This document shows positions 15,779 through 24,224 of a stretch of DNA of 40,224 nucleotides, piece by piece. A model generated the notes under the pieces. The model worked only from the letters and a program-made list of their open reading frames with translations, had not been told where the DNA came from and searched no databases. Both the position numbers and the translations under genes were made by a program. This DNA is from a virus: positions 1 through 40,224 of IMG/VR virus record IMGVR_UViG_3300032770_001053. One strand, 5' to 3'. Every line of letters begins with the position of its first letter. Positions within the stretch are counted from its first letter, which is position 1.

Positions 15779-16251
15779 CGGTTCCGACGACGGTACGGGC
15801 CTCATTCACGCGGCCGGCGAATGCGACGCAGTACACGGCTGGCAATGTGGTCTCGACGCTGGCCGGCGCGCTGTTGCAGTTCCAGCTCATGGCGGGGAAC
15901 GGGCAGATTATGACGGCGCGGCTGGTGGACGGCGCGAATCAGGCGACGCCCGGCAGCTTCGAGCTGTATTTGTTTTCGGCGGCGCCGGCGGTGCGCGCGG
16001 ACAATGCGGCGCTAGCGCTATCGGCCGCGGAGGCGGCGACGCTGATCGGGGTGATTCCGTTTGTCGACACCCCGTATGCAACGAACGGGGGCGCGGGGGC
16101 GGCCGGGAATCTGACCTTTTGCGAACTGAGTAACCTGCCGTTCTCGATCGGGCCGGCGGGCGGCTTTGTGATCTATGGGCTGCTGGTGGTGCGCAACGCG
16201 TACACGCCGGTGAGTGCGGAGACGTTTGCCGTGCAGTTGGGGGTGATATGA
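15775..16251 (+). CDS. Beta-rich phage structural protein, unknown
   Basis: A 158-residue protein from GTG 15775 (CGGAGGA at 15763-15769). It is Ala/Gly/Thr-rich with alternating strands (FELYLFSAAPAV, GGFVIYGLLVVRN, AETFAVQLGVI) and no signal peptide. It looks like a capsid or fibre decoration protein. Its stop overlaps the signal-peptide gene (ATGA). Confidence 0.72.
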   Translation: MTVPTTVRASFTRPANATQYTAGNVVSTLAGALLQFQLMAGNGQIMTARLVDGANQATPGSFELYLFSAAPAVRADNAALALSAAEAATLIGVIPFVDTPYATNGGAGAAGNLTFCELSNLPFSIGPAGGFVIYGLLVVRNAYTPVSAETFAVQLGVI

Positions 16252-17282
16252 AGCGGTGGCTGGCGTCTGGCGCCTGGTGGCTGGCTCTGGCGGGGACGGC
16301 GATCGCGCAGATCGCGCCCAGCGGGCGGATGGCGGTGACGAGCACGAACCTGGACAATGGCAGTCTGGCGGCCTGGCTGGCGTCACTGGCAGTGGGCAGC
16401 GGGGCGAATACGGCGACGCTCGATAGTCTCACCGGTTTGACCAGCTCGCGCGACATCGAGTTTCCGGACGCCTCGGTGGTGTTGTTGGGGCAGACGTCAT
16501 GGGTCGCGACCATCACGAGCGGATCGACGCAGAATACGCTCACGGCCAATATTCCGGGTCCGTTTCCAACGACGCCGATCGGCGCGGCCGGCTACGTCGT
16601 GGGGTTCTTTCCCGTGGCGAGCTACAACAGCGGCGCGGTGACTCTGGCACTGAGCGTGGCGACGCCCAGCGGGACGCAGAACCTGAGTGCGATGCCGGTG
16701 ACGAAGTGCGGTACGGCGGCGCTGGTTGCGGGGGACATCCTGGCGAATGTGTTCGCGTGGGGAGTGATCGACGGATCCGGCAACCTGGAGATCCAGGATC
16801 CGCAGGCGGCGGGATGTCCTGCTCCACTGGCGCTCAATGGCGCGGGTTCCACGATACTCAGCGCGGCTTCCTCGGGCATCACTTCGACGACGTTCACCGG
16901 GATGGGCCTGACGATGCCGACCGTGCCGGCCGGGACGATGCTGCGCGGGACGTGCGATATCGCCTGGCGGGCGAGCAGCACTTCGTACACGGTGACCTTT
17001 GGCGTGGTGGCCAGCTCGGCGCCCACTTTCCTGGACGTCATCGCTACCATGTACGGGACTTCCTACGTGGCGCCCACGATCACCACGATCACGGGTACGA
17101 CGGCGACGGCGGTGCTGGGTGCGATCACGCCGGCGGCGACGAACACGCTGTACTGGGTACACCTGGTGCTGGAGATCAAATCCACGTCGGCGCAGATTGC
17201 GGTGTCGCCGCAGGTGGAAGTATCGAGCGCGAGCGAGACGGTGACGATCGGCGCCGGATCGTCCTGTGGGTGGCTGCCGTGA
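16248..17282 (+). CDS. Sec-exported beta-rich protein, fibre-like
   Basis: A 344-residue protein. Residues 1-20 (MKRWLASGAWWLALAGTAIA) are a signal peptide with a likely cut at A20|Q21. The mature part is Ser/Thr/Ala-rich. The C-terminal 150 residues (TMLRGTCDIAWRASSTSY, TLYWVHLVLEIKS) resemble a jelly-roll fibre domain like that in the 8566 product. It has few Cys (about four). The protein overlaps its neighbours by 4 bases on both sides, so it is part of the head operon. How an exported protein serves a phage assembled in the cytoplasm is unclear. Confidence 0.78.
   Translation: MKRWLASGAWWLALAGTAIAQIAPSGRMAVTSTNLDNGSLAAWLASLAVGSGANTATLDSLTGLTSSRDIEFPDASVVLLGQTSWVATITSGSTQNTLTANIPGPFPTTPIGAAGYVVGFFPVASYNSGAVTLALSVATPSGTQNLSAMPVTKCGTAALVAGDILANVFAWGVIDGSGNLEIQDPQAAGCPAPLALNGAGSTILSAASSGITSTTFTGMGLTMPTVPAGTMLRGTCDIAWRASSTSYTVTFGVVASSAPTFLDVIATMYGTSYVAPTITTITGTTATAVLGAITPAATNTLYWVHLVLEIKSTSAQIAVSPQVEVSSASETVTIGAGSSCGWLP
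16260..16290 (+). repeat. CTGG heptad repeat, diverged
   Basis: CTGG recurs at 16260, 16267, 16274 and 16281 with a strict 7-base period, then again at 16287. The base content differs from the NNNTGGG clusters, but the period and the position in a signal-peptide gene start are the same. Weakly supported as a relative. Confidence 0.45.
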
Positions 17283-18871
17283 AGAAGTTCCTGGTGCTTG
17301 CTGTTGCGCCGCTGGCTCTGCTGGCGCAGATGATCGCGACGCGCGGGACGGTGCGCACGTCCGGGTCTTTCAACACGCCGAGCCAGGCCAGCTTCCACGT
17401 CATTACGCCGGCGGTGACGAGCTTCAATGTGGCGTACGTCTCCGGCATGGCCTGCATCAGTAACTCGGGCACCGTCGTCGGAACGCCGTCCGGATCGCCG
17501 CCTACGTGCAGCAGCGGCTATCTGTCGATGGGTTACCAGGGCGGCGATCTCGTGAACGGCGTCGCGGTGTGGCCGCCGTGGGAAGTGGCCGGGGATGCGC
17601 CGGTGAACAATGCGTACCTGCTGATGTACGCGGGCGGGACGACGGGTGCAGCGTTCCAGACGCCCGGCAACTGGCTGCTGAAAAACCTGAATGCCGACGT
17701 CTCCGGATGCCCATCGTCCAGCCAGTCATGCCCGTGGGGATTCAATGCCGGCGTGCTGGTGGGTCAGAACTACTATCTAGTTCCGGGCGCGACCTGCGCA
17801 CCTTATTGCGAATTCACGATGGTGTCCACGGCGGGATCGGGTACGCCATCGACCTGGACTTACAGTTATCAGCCGCAAAGCGTGACGAGCTACAGCGGCG
17901 GCGTGACAGGCTTCTACGATGCGGGTCATGGATACGTCTGTTTCGTTCCGGCGCTTTACGGCGGGCACGTTTATTATGTTTGCCACAACGCGGCTCTGGA
18001 TTCGACAGGGCTGAGCGCGTCGGGCTGGTTCTCGCAGGATCTGACGGCGTGCAGCGGTTATCCGGGGACGGCGAACTACAACGGCTCGGCCTATGATGGC
18101 AACCGGTTTGTGTACACGGACCCGGCCACGGGGACGCCGTCGTCGACGATCCTGGGCATCATCGACACGTCCGCCAGCTTCGGCTGCGGGCAGTGGGCAA
18201 CGTTCGATTTGTCGAAGCTGGGGACGTCCGGGTATCCGCGGGTGACCGGCGGCGGCAACCCGGCGCAACTGGCGGGCGCGGACGGGCTCGTGGTGGGCCT
18301 GCAGGGCAGCACGGCGTCGGGGGCGGCTTGGCTGTATGTGGGAGGCTGGGCGCCGTACAAGGTAGGCACCACAGGCACGCTGGTGATGTCATCGACGATC
18401 GCGCGTGTGCAGGTGGGTACGTACAGCGGCGGGATGTTTTATGGCCAGGGCGCGGCGGGCGGCCCGCCGTCGATCAGCAGCTCGGGCGCGACGTGGGAGG
18501 TGTACGACGTAGGGGCGGCGGCGCAGAGCAACCCGGCATTTACCGCGGCCGGCTTCAATACTTCTCCGGGCGCGTACTACGCGTCGGGCACGCGGCAAGG
18601 ACAGCGGATGGTGGCGGCGTGGCAGCTCGGCTGGTTCAATCCGGCGACGCACATGGTGATCTTGAATGCGTCGGACGGGAAGTACGAGCTGGAGTTAGAT
18701 CCGACGAAGCACCTGTGGGACCCGACCGGATGGTATCTAGCCGGCGTGACGGATGCTTCGCTGGTGGCTAACGAGTACGGCGGTCCGGCCGTGCTGGGCG
18801 GCTGGGGCGGTACGACGATCTATCCGAGTACACCCACAGCCAACAATCTGCTGCAGGTGGGCGGACTATGA
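17279..18871 (+). CDS. Large Sec-exported Cys-rich beta protein
   Basis: A 530-residue protein from GTG 17279 (GTGA overlap). Residues 1-16 (KKFLVLAVAPLALLA) form a signal peptide, likely cut A16|Q17. About eleven Cys residues are scattered through the mature protein (GMACISN, SGCPSSSQSC, GATCAPYC, YVCFVP, YVCHNA), suggesting disulfides formed outside the cytoplasm. Repeated Gly/Tyr/Trp strand patterns (WLYVGGWAPY, GGMFYGQG, MVAAWQLGWF) suggest a beta-propeller or similar fold. No enzyme motif recognised. It is the largest member of the exported gene run in the head operon. Confidence 0.76.
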   Translation: MKKFLVLAVAPLALLAQMIATRGTVRTSGSFNTPSQASFHVITPAVTSFNVAYVSGMACISNSGTVVGTPSGSPPTCSSGYLSMGYQGGDLVNGVAVWPPWEVAGDAPVNNAYLLMYAGGTTGAAFQTPGNWLLKNLNADVSGCPSSSQSCPWGFNAGVLVGQNYYLVPGATCAPYCEFTMVSTAGSGTPSTWTYSYQPQSVTSYSGGVTGFYDAGHGYVCFVPALYGGHVYYVCHNAALDSTGLSASGWFSQDLTACSGYPGTANYNGSAYDGNRFVYTDPATGTPSSTILGIIDTSASFGCGQWATFDLSKLGTSGYPRVTGGGNPAQLAGADGLVVGLQGSTASGAAWLYVGGWAPYKVGTTGTLVMSSTIARVQVGTYSGGMFYGQGAAGGPPSISSSGATWEVYDVGAAAQSNPAFTAAGFNTSPGAYYASGTRQGQRMVAAWQLGWFNPATHMVILNASDGKYELELDPTKHLWDPTGWYLAGVTDASLVANEYGGPAVLGGWGGTTIYPSTPTANNLLQVGGL

Positions 18872-19233
18872 TGCGGCTCGCTCTGCTCGCGGTTCTTGGG
18901 TGCTGGGTGCTGGGTGCTCAGACTACGCTTCAGGTGGTTACTGGCACCGCGGGGACTACGTGCACTTTGGTTCAGCAGCCGGGGTCGACGATTCTGGCCA
19001 CGTTGACTTGCATTTCGAGCGATGGGCGCGCCGGGGTTCCGATGAAGATCGAGTCAGCCAGCTCGGCTGTAACGAAAGTGGCGCTGGGGGTTAATGAGGT
19101 GATGTGCCTCATCGGGGTGAATCCGACGATGGGGACGTTCGATTTTGGCATCGGGATCGCGCCGGCGAATGGCATGGTTTGGAATTGCACGGGCGGTCCG
19201 GGATCGATCCTGGTGGGGACGGCGCAATGGTGA
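18868..19233 (+). CDS. Small Sec-exported protein
   Basis: A 121-residue protein (ATGA overlap). Residues 1-17 (MMRLALLAVLGCWVLGA) form a signal peptide, likely cut A17|Q18, encoded by NNNTGGG heptamers. The mature part is beta-rich with four Cys (TTCTL, TLTCIS, VMCLIG, WNCTGG), possibly an Ig-like or small sandwich domain. Not recognised. It lies between the large exported protein and the papain-like enzyme. Confidence 0.75.
   Translation: MMRLALLAVLGCWVLGAQTTLQVVTGTAGTTCTLVQQPGSTILATLTCISSDGRAGVPMKIESASSAVTKVALGVNEVMCLIGVNPTMGTFDFGIGIAPANGMVWNCTGGPGSILVGTAQW
18894..18921 (+). repeat. NNNTGGG heptamer repeat cluster
   Basis: Units TCTTGGG, TGCTGGG, TGCTGGG, TGCTCAG at 18894-18921 encode the signal-peptide core of the 18868 gene. 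Confidence 0.78.
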
Positions 19234-19817
19234 ACCCGGTGATGCGCGGCGGCGACGTGCTGGTCTTTTCGTCGGGCGGATTTTTGAGCGGCTCGATCGA
19301 GGTTTGGACGCGGTCGATTCTCTCGCACTCGGCGATGGTGCTGGATTACGGGCTGCCGGTGGATGGCGCGCCGCAGAGCGAGATGCATCTGATCGAGTCG
19401 ACCATCCTGAACGGGCGCAGCGGGCCGCAGATTAATCCGGTGGCCGCGCGCCTGGCGGGTTATGACGGGCGCGTGTGGCTGCTGCGCCTGGCGGAGCGCT
19501 TCCGGACGTTCATCGACTGGACGTCGCTGTGGGACTTCGCAGCCACGCGGCTGCACGATCATTACGCGGTGATCGAGCTGGCGGAGTATGTGCTGCGGAA
19601 GCTGCCACTGGTATCGTACGTCCCGCAGCTTTATAGGCCGATCCCGCACGAGGAAGTTTGTTCGGAACTGGTGGCGGAGCTGCTGCGCGCGGGCGGCCTG
19701 CCGGGACTGCATCCGCCGCTGATGCCGCCGCAGGCGATCGCGGAGCTGCGGATTTATGAGAGCTGCTCGCAGTTGCTGGGCGAGCCGCTGGAGATCGAGG
19801 GGTTCAACACCGTATGA
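19227..19817 (+). CDS. Permuted papain-like cysteine hydrolase (YiiX/NlpC-P60 clan)
   Basis: A 196-residue protein. The start is ATG 19227, or GTG 19230 with a GTGA overlap. It has the circularly permuted papain order: GGDVLVFSSGG, then SHSAMV (H34), HLIEST (E57) and late VCSELVAELL (C145). Members of this clan cleave amide bonds in peptidoglycan or lipids. No signal peptide is visible. It sits just before the maturation protease, so it may ride in the virion and open the cell wall during entry. Family by motif; role inferred. Confidence 0.75.
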   Translation: MVNPVMRGGDVLVFSSGGFLSGSIEVWTRSILSHSAMVLDYGLPVDGAPQSEMHLIESTILNGRSGPQINPVAARLAGYDGRVWLLRLAERFRTFIDWTSLWDFAATRLHDHYAVIELAEYVLRKLPLVSYVPQLYRPIPHEEVCSELVAELLRAGGLPGLHPPLMPPQAIAELRIYESCSQLLGEPLEIEGFNTV

Positions 19818-21373
19818 ATTATCAATATCTGGTTTTGCGCGACATCTCGACGGACACGCGGAAGCACATGCCGGACGAGGATTTCGCCGGTAAGGGGCGC
19901 AGCTTTCCGATCGAGAAGCCGGAGGACGTGGACGCGGCGGTCCATTCGATCGGCCGGGCCGGCGATGACAATTACGACGCACCGACGCTGAAGGCGAACA
20001 TCAAGCGGATCGCGAAGCGCAAGGGTTTCGCGCTGCCGAAGGAATGGCAGGACGACGAGAAGGTGGCGGCCAGCGAGCAGGCGGACGCGTTCAAGGCCAG
20101 TGCGGAGGCTACCAAGGCCAGCGCGAAGGCTGCGAAGGAAGACACTGCGGAGATGCACACGGCCGCGGCGGCGGCGCATCGCGGGGCGGCGGATGCGCAC
20201 CGGAAGCTGGGCGGCACGCTGATGGTGAAGCATCACGACGAGATGGCCGGCTATCACGACGGCAAGGCCGAGGCGCTGTGCGATGGCGGCGGCGGCGTGA
20301 CGATGACGATGACCGAGCGCGGGCCGCGGTTTGCGGTGCTGATCGGGTCGCTGCGGGACGGCGCGAAGCGGATACCGATCGCGATCCTGGGGAGCTTCCA
20401 GAAGGGCGCGCAGAAATTCGCCATCACGCGCGCGACGCTGGCGGAGATCGTGCGGAATTTCCGCGCGCGCCAGGCGGACACGGTGATCGACTACGAGCAC
20501 GCCAGTGAGTTTCCGGAGGCAGCGGCCGGAGGGCCGATACCGGCGAGCGGCTGGCTGAAGGCGATCGACGACGCGCCGGACGATCACGGAATTTTGTGGG
20601 GCAAAGCGGAATTTACGCCGCGCGCGAGCGAGCTGATCAAGAACCGGGAATACAAATACCTGAGCCCGGTGATCGACTACGACGCGCGCGACAAAGTTAC
20701 AGGCAAGCCGCAGGGAGCGACGTTACTCAGCGTGGCGCTGACGAACCGGCCGTTCCTGGAGGCGATGCCAGCCATCGCGATGAGCGACTGGCGCAAGGGT
20801 TCTCGCGGCGACGCCGTGGGGAGAAAGGAAGTCATGAAGAAGGTGATTTTGGCGGACCGCGTCGCCGGGACAGTAAAACTGGTAGCCGACGACGGGACCG
20901 AGAGCGTGGTGGCCTGCGAAGGCATGCCAAAAGTTATCACGCTGTCGGACGTGAAGCGCGGCCAGGATGGCAGATACGATTTTGCCGGACTGCCGCAGGA
21001 AGGGGAGACGCTGGTGGCGTCGGACGTGGTGCGGGCGATGACCGTGGACCGCGAAGTCGAGGCTGCGGTGCAGGCGGGTAAGGTGACGCCGGCGCAGCGG
21101 CCACACTTCGAGAAGTTGGCGCTGAGCGACCTGGCCGGCTTCCGGGAAATCGTGAAGTCGATGCCGGTGCAAGTAAACTTGCGCGAAACCGGCGTGGGCG
21201 GCACAGGCGCGGAGCTGGACGAATTCGGACAGGCGAAGCGAGCGGTGGACGAGGCGATCGGGAAGCTGCGGGCGACCGATAAAACGCTGAGCTACGGACA
21301 AGCCTGGAAGATGATCGATCCGGCGCTGGTGCGGCGGTACAACGAGTCCGCCAAGAAGAGGGGGGCAGCGTAG
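19814..21373 (+). CDS. Prohead protease (Mu gpI-like) with scaffold C-terminus
   Basis: A 519-residue protein (ATGA overlap). Residues 1-75 have an RxFPI-type module (GKGRSFPIEKPEDVDAAVHS). Residues about 76-155 are an Ala/His-rich helical linker. Residues about 165-330 match the Mu-like I protease: TVIDYEHASE (H229), GWLKAIDDAP, EYKYLSPVIDY (S284) and LLSVALTNRPFL. H229 and S284 are the likely catalytic pair by conservation. Residues 341-519 are helical scaffold. It trims the scaffold in the prohead before DNA entry. A second start inside (20834) probably makes the scaffold alone. Confidence 0.9.
   Translation: MNYQYLVLRDISTDTRKHMPDEDFAGKGRSFPIEKPEDVDAAVHSIGRAGDDNYDAPTLKANIKRIAKRKGFALPKEWQDDEKVAASEQADAFKASAEATKASAKAAKEDTAEMHTAAAAAHRGAADAHRKLGGTLMVKHHDEMAGYHDGKAEALCDGGGGVTMTMTERGPRFAVLIGSLRDGAKRIPIAILGSFQKGAQKFAITRATLAEIVRNFRARQADTVIDYEHASEFPEAAAGGPIPASGWLKAIDDAPDDHGILWGKAEFTPRASELIKNREYKYLSPVIDYDARDKVTGKPQGATLLSVALTNRPFLEAMPAIAMSDWRKGSRGDAVGRKEVMKKVILADRVAGTVKLVADDGTESVVACEGMPKVITLSDVKRGQDGRYDFAGLPQEGETLVASDVVRAMTVDREVEAAVQAGKVTPAQRPHFEKLALSDLAGFREIVKSMPVQVNLRETGVGGTGAELDEFGQAKRAVDEAIGKLRATDKTLSYGQAWKMIDPALVRRYNESAKKRGAA
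20834..21373 (+). CDS. Nested in-frame scaffold protein (Mu gpZ-like)
   Basis: Inside the protease gene, an in-frame ATG at 20834 follows AAAGGAAG (20824-20831), a good ribosome site, and would give a 179-residue protein (MKKVILADRV...). Mu encodes its scaffold Z as the in-frame 3' part of the protease gene I in the same way. The sequence right before the start (about residues 325-340 of the long form) is a likely linker or cleavage area. Translation from this start is inferred, not shown. Confidence 0.65.
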   Translation: MKKVILADRVAGTVKLVADDGTESVVACEGMPKVITLSDVKRGQDGRYDFAGLPQEGETLVASDVVRAMTVDREVEAAVQAGKVTPAQRPHFEKLALSDLAGFREIVKSMPVQVNLRETGVGGTGAELDEFGQAKRAVDEAIGKLRATDKTLSYGQAWKMIDPALVRRYNESAKKRGAA

Positions 21374-21817
21374 ATGCAGACTCAGATTTACGACAAAACT
21401 TATACGGCGGACGCGACGCTGGCGGGTTCGACCGGACCGGCGGCCAGCTCGTCGAACCAGTATCTGGCCGTGGTGCAGGGCGCGGAAGATGGCGGCGTGA
21501 CGCTGCCGGGCGCGGCGAACGCGGCGCACTTCCTGGGCATCACCCAGACTTCGCAGACGGCCACGGGCGGCGCGATCTCGGTGCGCAAGCACGGTGTGAG
21601 CCTGGCCTGGTCGGGCGGCGCGATCGCGGCCGGCAACCACGTCGGGATTTACTCGGCGAACGGCGACGTGGTGGACGTCGAAGCATCGATCGACGCGGCG
21701 CCGGGAACAGCCAAGGTATGGCAAGTGATCGGCATCGCCGAGACGTCAACCACGGCGGCCGGGCAGTTGGTTGAGGTGTTCATCTGCCCGTTCGTAGTCA
21801 ACGTGGCGGTCAGCTAA
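21374..21817 (+). CDS. Capsid decoration protein (DUF2190-like)
   Basis: A 147-residue protein immediately after the protease (TAG then ATG). Beta-rich, with the DUF2190 pattern: a short N-terminal tail, YLAVVQGAEDGGVTLPG, HFLGITQTSQ, VRKHGVSLAWSGG, and a final VFICPFVVNVAV strand. DUF2190/Mu gp33-type proteins are capsid-stabilising decoration proteins placed between scaffold and major capsid genes, as here. Confidence 0.82.
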   Translation: MQTQIYDKTYTADATLAGSTGPAASSSNQYLAVVQGAEDGGVTLPGAANAAHFLGITQTSQTATGGAISVRKHGVSLAWSGGAIAAGNHVGIYSANGDVVDVEASIDAAPGTAKVWQVIGIAETSTTAAGQLVEVFICPFVVNVAVS

Positions 21818-21838
21818 GGGGAGGCGACGACGAACAAC

Positions 21839-22861
21839 ATGGCAAACCTAAACCTTGGAAACGGCAGAGTGGCGCTGAGCGATGTGGGAAGCAATTTCGA
21901 CATCTCGGCGCTGCACATCAACCAGGCGCTGACGACGATGAGCGTGGGCTACGAGAACGCGGAATTCGTCGCGGAGCAGGTGGCGCCCATCGTACCTACC
22001 GACAAGCTGTCGGATGAGTACTGGCAGTTCGGCTTCGAGAAGTTCAACGTGGTGAACGACGCTTATCAGCCGGGCACGTCACTGGGCGAAATCGGGTGGA
22101 GCGCGACGGCGTCCACCTTCAATTGCAAAGGGCACGGTGTGCGCGGCTGGTATCCGTCCGTAGCGCCGAGCGCGGCTGACGCGGTGATCGACCTGGACGT
22201 GGAGACGACCGAGGATGCCAGCCAGGCGGTGCTGCTCGTTCAGGAGATAAATCTGCTTAACGCCCTGCTGGGCAGCGGTATGCAGGTAACGGACGTATCG
22301 ACCTCGCCGAATGTCGGCAACTTACAGTACAGCCAATTCGACAACAACGACTTCGACCCTGTTACGTTCCTGGATAATTTGAAGGAAGTTATCGCTCGAT
22401 CAATCGGCAAGAAGCCAAACTCTCTGTTGCTAGGAAGAGAGGCATTTCGCGGCCTGCGCAATAACATCAACGTGACGAAGCGCGTGTCGACGGGCACGGT
22501 TGCGTTGGAAGTGGCGCCGAATAAAATTCCGAGCATCGGGAACCTCTCAGAATTGCTGGAGATCCCGAATATCATCGTGGCAGAGGCAATGTACAACACG
22601 GCGCTGCCGGGCGCGACGCCGAGCCTGAGCTACATCTGGAGCAACTACGCGATGCTGTTCTACAAAGAACCGCAGCCGGGGCGGCGGAAAGTTTCGCTGG
22701 CGTACACGTTCCGGTGGAACGCAGGATCGGCCGGGCAGTTCGTTCAGAAGTGGTATGACCAGGACAAAAAGCGGCAGTGCATCGATGTGCAGAAATTCTA
22801 TGCGCAGCAGATGATTGCCACGGGTGCCGGGATCATGCTGAAGAACACGACGCAGAGCTAG
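21839..22861 (+). CDS. Major capsid protein (Mu gpT-like position, HK97 fold)
   Basis: A 340-residue protein directly downstream of protease and decoration protein. The sequence has the expected HK97-type layout: N-arm, E-loop region (GYENAEFVAEQVAPIV), long spine helix near DNLKEVIARSIGKKPNSLLL, and A-domain near NIIVAEAMYNTALPG with SLAYTFRWNAG. The nearest ribosome site GGGGAGG (21818-21824) is about 14 bases from ATG 21839, longer than ideal. Codon use between about 22230 and 22600 is less GC-biased than its neighbours, possibly because of high expression or recombination. Confidence 0.9.
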   Translation: MANLNLGNGRVALSDVGSNFDISALHINQALTTMSVGYENAEFVAEQVAPIVPTDKLSDEYWQFGFEKFNVVNDAYQPGTSLGEIGWSATASTFNCKGHGVRGWYPSVAPSAADAVIDLDVETTEDASQAVLLVQEINLLNALLGSGMQVTDVSTSPNVGNLQYSQFDNNDFDPVTFLDNLKEVIARSIGKKPNSLLLGREAFRGLRNNINVTKRVSTGTVALEVAPNKIPSIGNLSELLEIPNIIVAEAMYNTALPGATPSLSYIWSNYAMLFYKEPQPGRRKVSLAYTFRWNAGSAGQFVQKWYDQDKKRQCIDVQKFYAQQMIATGAGIMLKNTTQS

Positions 22862-22874
22862 GGCGAGGGCTTCG

Positions 22875-23327
22875 ATGACGAGACAGATTAATGCGATTGT
22901 GAGTGTCGGGCTGCTGGCTTTGCTGGCAGCTCTTCTGCCTGCCTGTCTTAGCGGGCAGACGTTCACGTTCACGCCGGGGACGGCGAGCGGCAACATTACG
23001 GCAACCAATTCGAGTTGCACCAGCACAGCTTGTGTGCAGATCTCGGTGAGTGCGGAGACCAGCGCGGTGGCGTGGCAGATCTCCGGAACCTTTTCGGCGA
23101 CGATCACTTTCGAGGCGACGGTGGATGGATCGCACTGGGTATCCTGGGCGGTGATCGCGGATGGATCGAGCACTACGCAGCGATCGTACGCGACGACGCA
23201 GACGGCGGCGGGCATCTACCAGATGAACGTGGCTGGATTCTACGCGGTGCGGGCGCGGTGTTCGGCCTACACGTCCGGGACGGCCGCGGTGTTTGCGCGG
23301 CGCGGTACCGGGCCGGCGATGCCGTAG
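22875..23327 (+). CDS. Sec-exported small beta protein or lipoprotein
   Basis: A 150-residue protein. Residues 1-27 (TRQINAIVSVGLLALLAALL then PACLSG) form a signal peptide. It could be cut at G27|Q28, or be a lipoprotein with the lipobox LPAC (C24). The mature part (about 120 residues) is a beta sandwich with Ser/Thr-rich strands (QISVSAETSAVAWQISGTFS) and resembles small capsid or fibre accessory proteins. It sits just after the major capsid gene, an unusual place for an exported protein. Confidence 0.75.
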   Translation: MTRQINAIVSVGLLALLAALLPACLSGQTFTFTPGTASGNITATNSSCTSTACVQISVSAETSAVAWQISGTFSATITFEATVDGSHWVSWAVIADGSSTTQRSYATTQTAAGIYQMNVAGFYAVRARCSAYTSGTAAVFARRGTGPAMP

Positions 23328-23338
23328 GGGCCAGTCTT

Positions 23339-24217
23339 ATGCCTCCCATACTTACGTCGATCTCGCCAGCATCGGGCGCGCCAGGGACGGTGATCACCTT
23401 AACCGGCTCGGGGTTCGTGGCCGGATCGCAGGTGGGCTGTCCGGCGCTGGTGGCCACTACGTATGTGAGTGCGACGGAACTGACGGCAACGATTCCGGCG
23501 GATCTGACCGGTCCGCCGGGATCGCTGGCCGTGAGCGTGTATGTGGAGAATCCGGACTCGACCATCAGCGGCATCGTGATCTTCCAGGCGCTGATGCCGT
23601 ATCCGGAGACGCAGGCGCCGCCGGACAATTCGCAGAGCTGGACGACGATCGACGTGGTGTGCGGGGAGCTGCCAAACTTCAAGCGCGGCGGCAAGATTCC
23701 GGACTCGCAGATTCTGACTTGGATGCGCAGCTACTGCACCAAGATCATGGCGGTGTTTGTGCGGCGCGGGTTGAGTTTGAATCCGGCCGATTGGCAGCCG
23801 GCGAACTCGAATCCGGACCCGAGCGGGACTCCGGCGACGACGGGTCTGACGCCGCAAGGCTGGCTGGAGATGGTAAACCGCTACGGCGCGGCGGCGCGCC
23901 TGGCGCGGGCAGTGGGCGGCGAGTTTACGTCGGGTAAGTGGAACTTAGCCGAGTCACTGGCGGAAGACTACACCAAGGAAATGGAAGCGCTGGAAGCGGG
24001 TGAGATGGATAAGCTATTCAACCCGCAGGCGACGACGCTCGACACCACGCCGCAGTTTGTGTCGGGCGATATGACGGATGGGCAGGGCGACGCAACGAAC
24101 GCGTTTGCTCGCGAGAATGTGGACGGCGGTCCGCCTGTGCAGGGTAATCCAGCAGGGCCTCCGTCTGGCGGTGGACTGAGCGGCGGCGGGGCTGGTGCGC
24201 CTCCGTTCATAGCTTGA
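23339..24217 (+). CDS. Ig-like (IPT/TIG) domain fused to head-tail connector-like protein
   Basis: A 292-residue protein from ATG 23339. Residues 1-85 are an IPT/TIG Ig-like domain: PPILTSISPASGAPGTVITL, then GSGFVAGSQVGC and ATELTATIPADL. Residues about 95-225 are helical and match the place and size of the Mu gp36/DUF1320 connector (KIPDSQILTWMRSYC, WLEMVNRYGAAARLARAV). The tail (about 225-292) is a Gly/Pro-rich low-complexity stretch. An Ig-like domain on a connector would decorate the virion surface. The connector part is inferred from context. Confidence 0.75.
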   Translation: MPPILTSISPASGAPGTVITLTGSGFVAGSQVGCPALVATTYVSATELTATIPADLTGPPGSLAVSVYVENPDSTISGIVIFQALMPYPETQAPPDNSQSWTTIDVVCGELPNFKRGGKIPDSQILTWMRSYCTKIMAVFVRRGLSLNPADWQPANSNPDPSGTPATTGLTPQGWLEMVNRYGAAARLARAVGGEFTSGKWNLAESLAEDYTKEMEALEAGEMDKLFNPQATTLDTTPQFVSGDMTDGQGDATNAFARENVDGGPPVQGNPAGPPSGGGLSGGGAGAPPFIA

Positions 24218-24224
24218 GGGGAGA

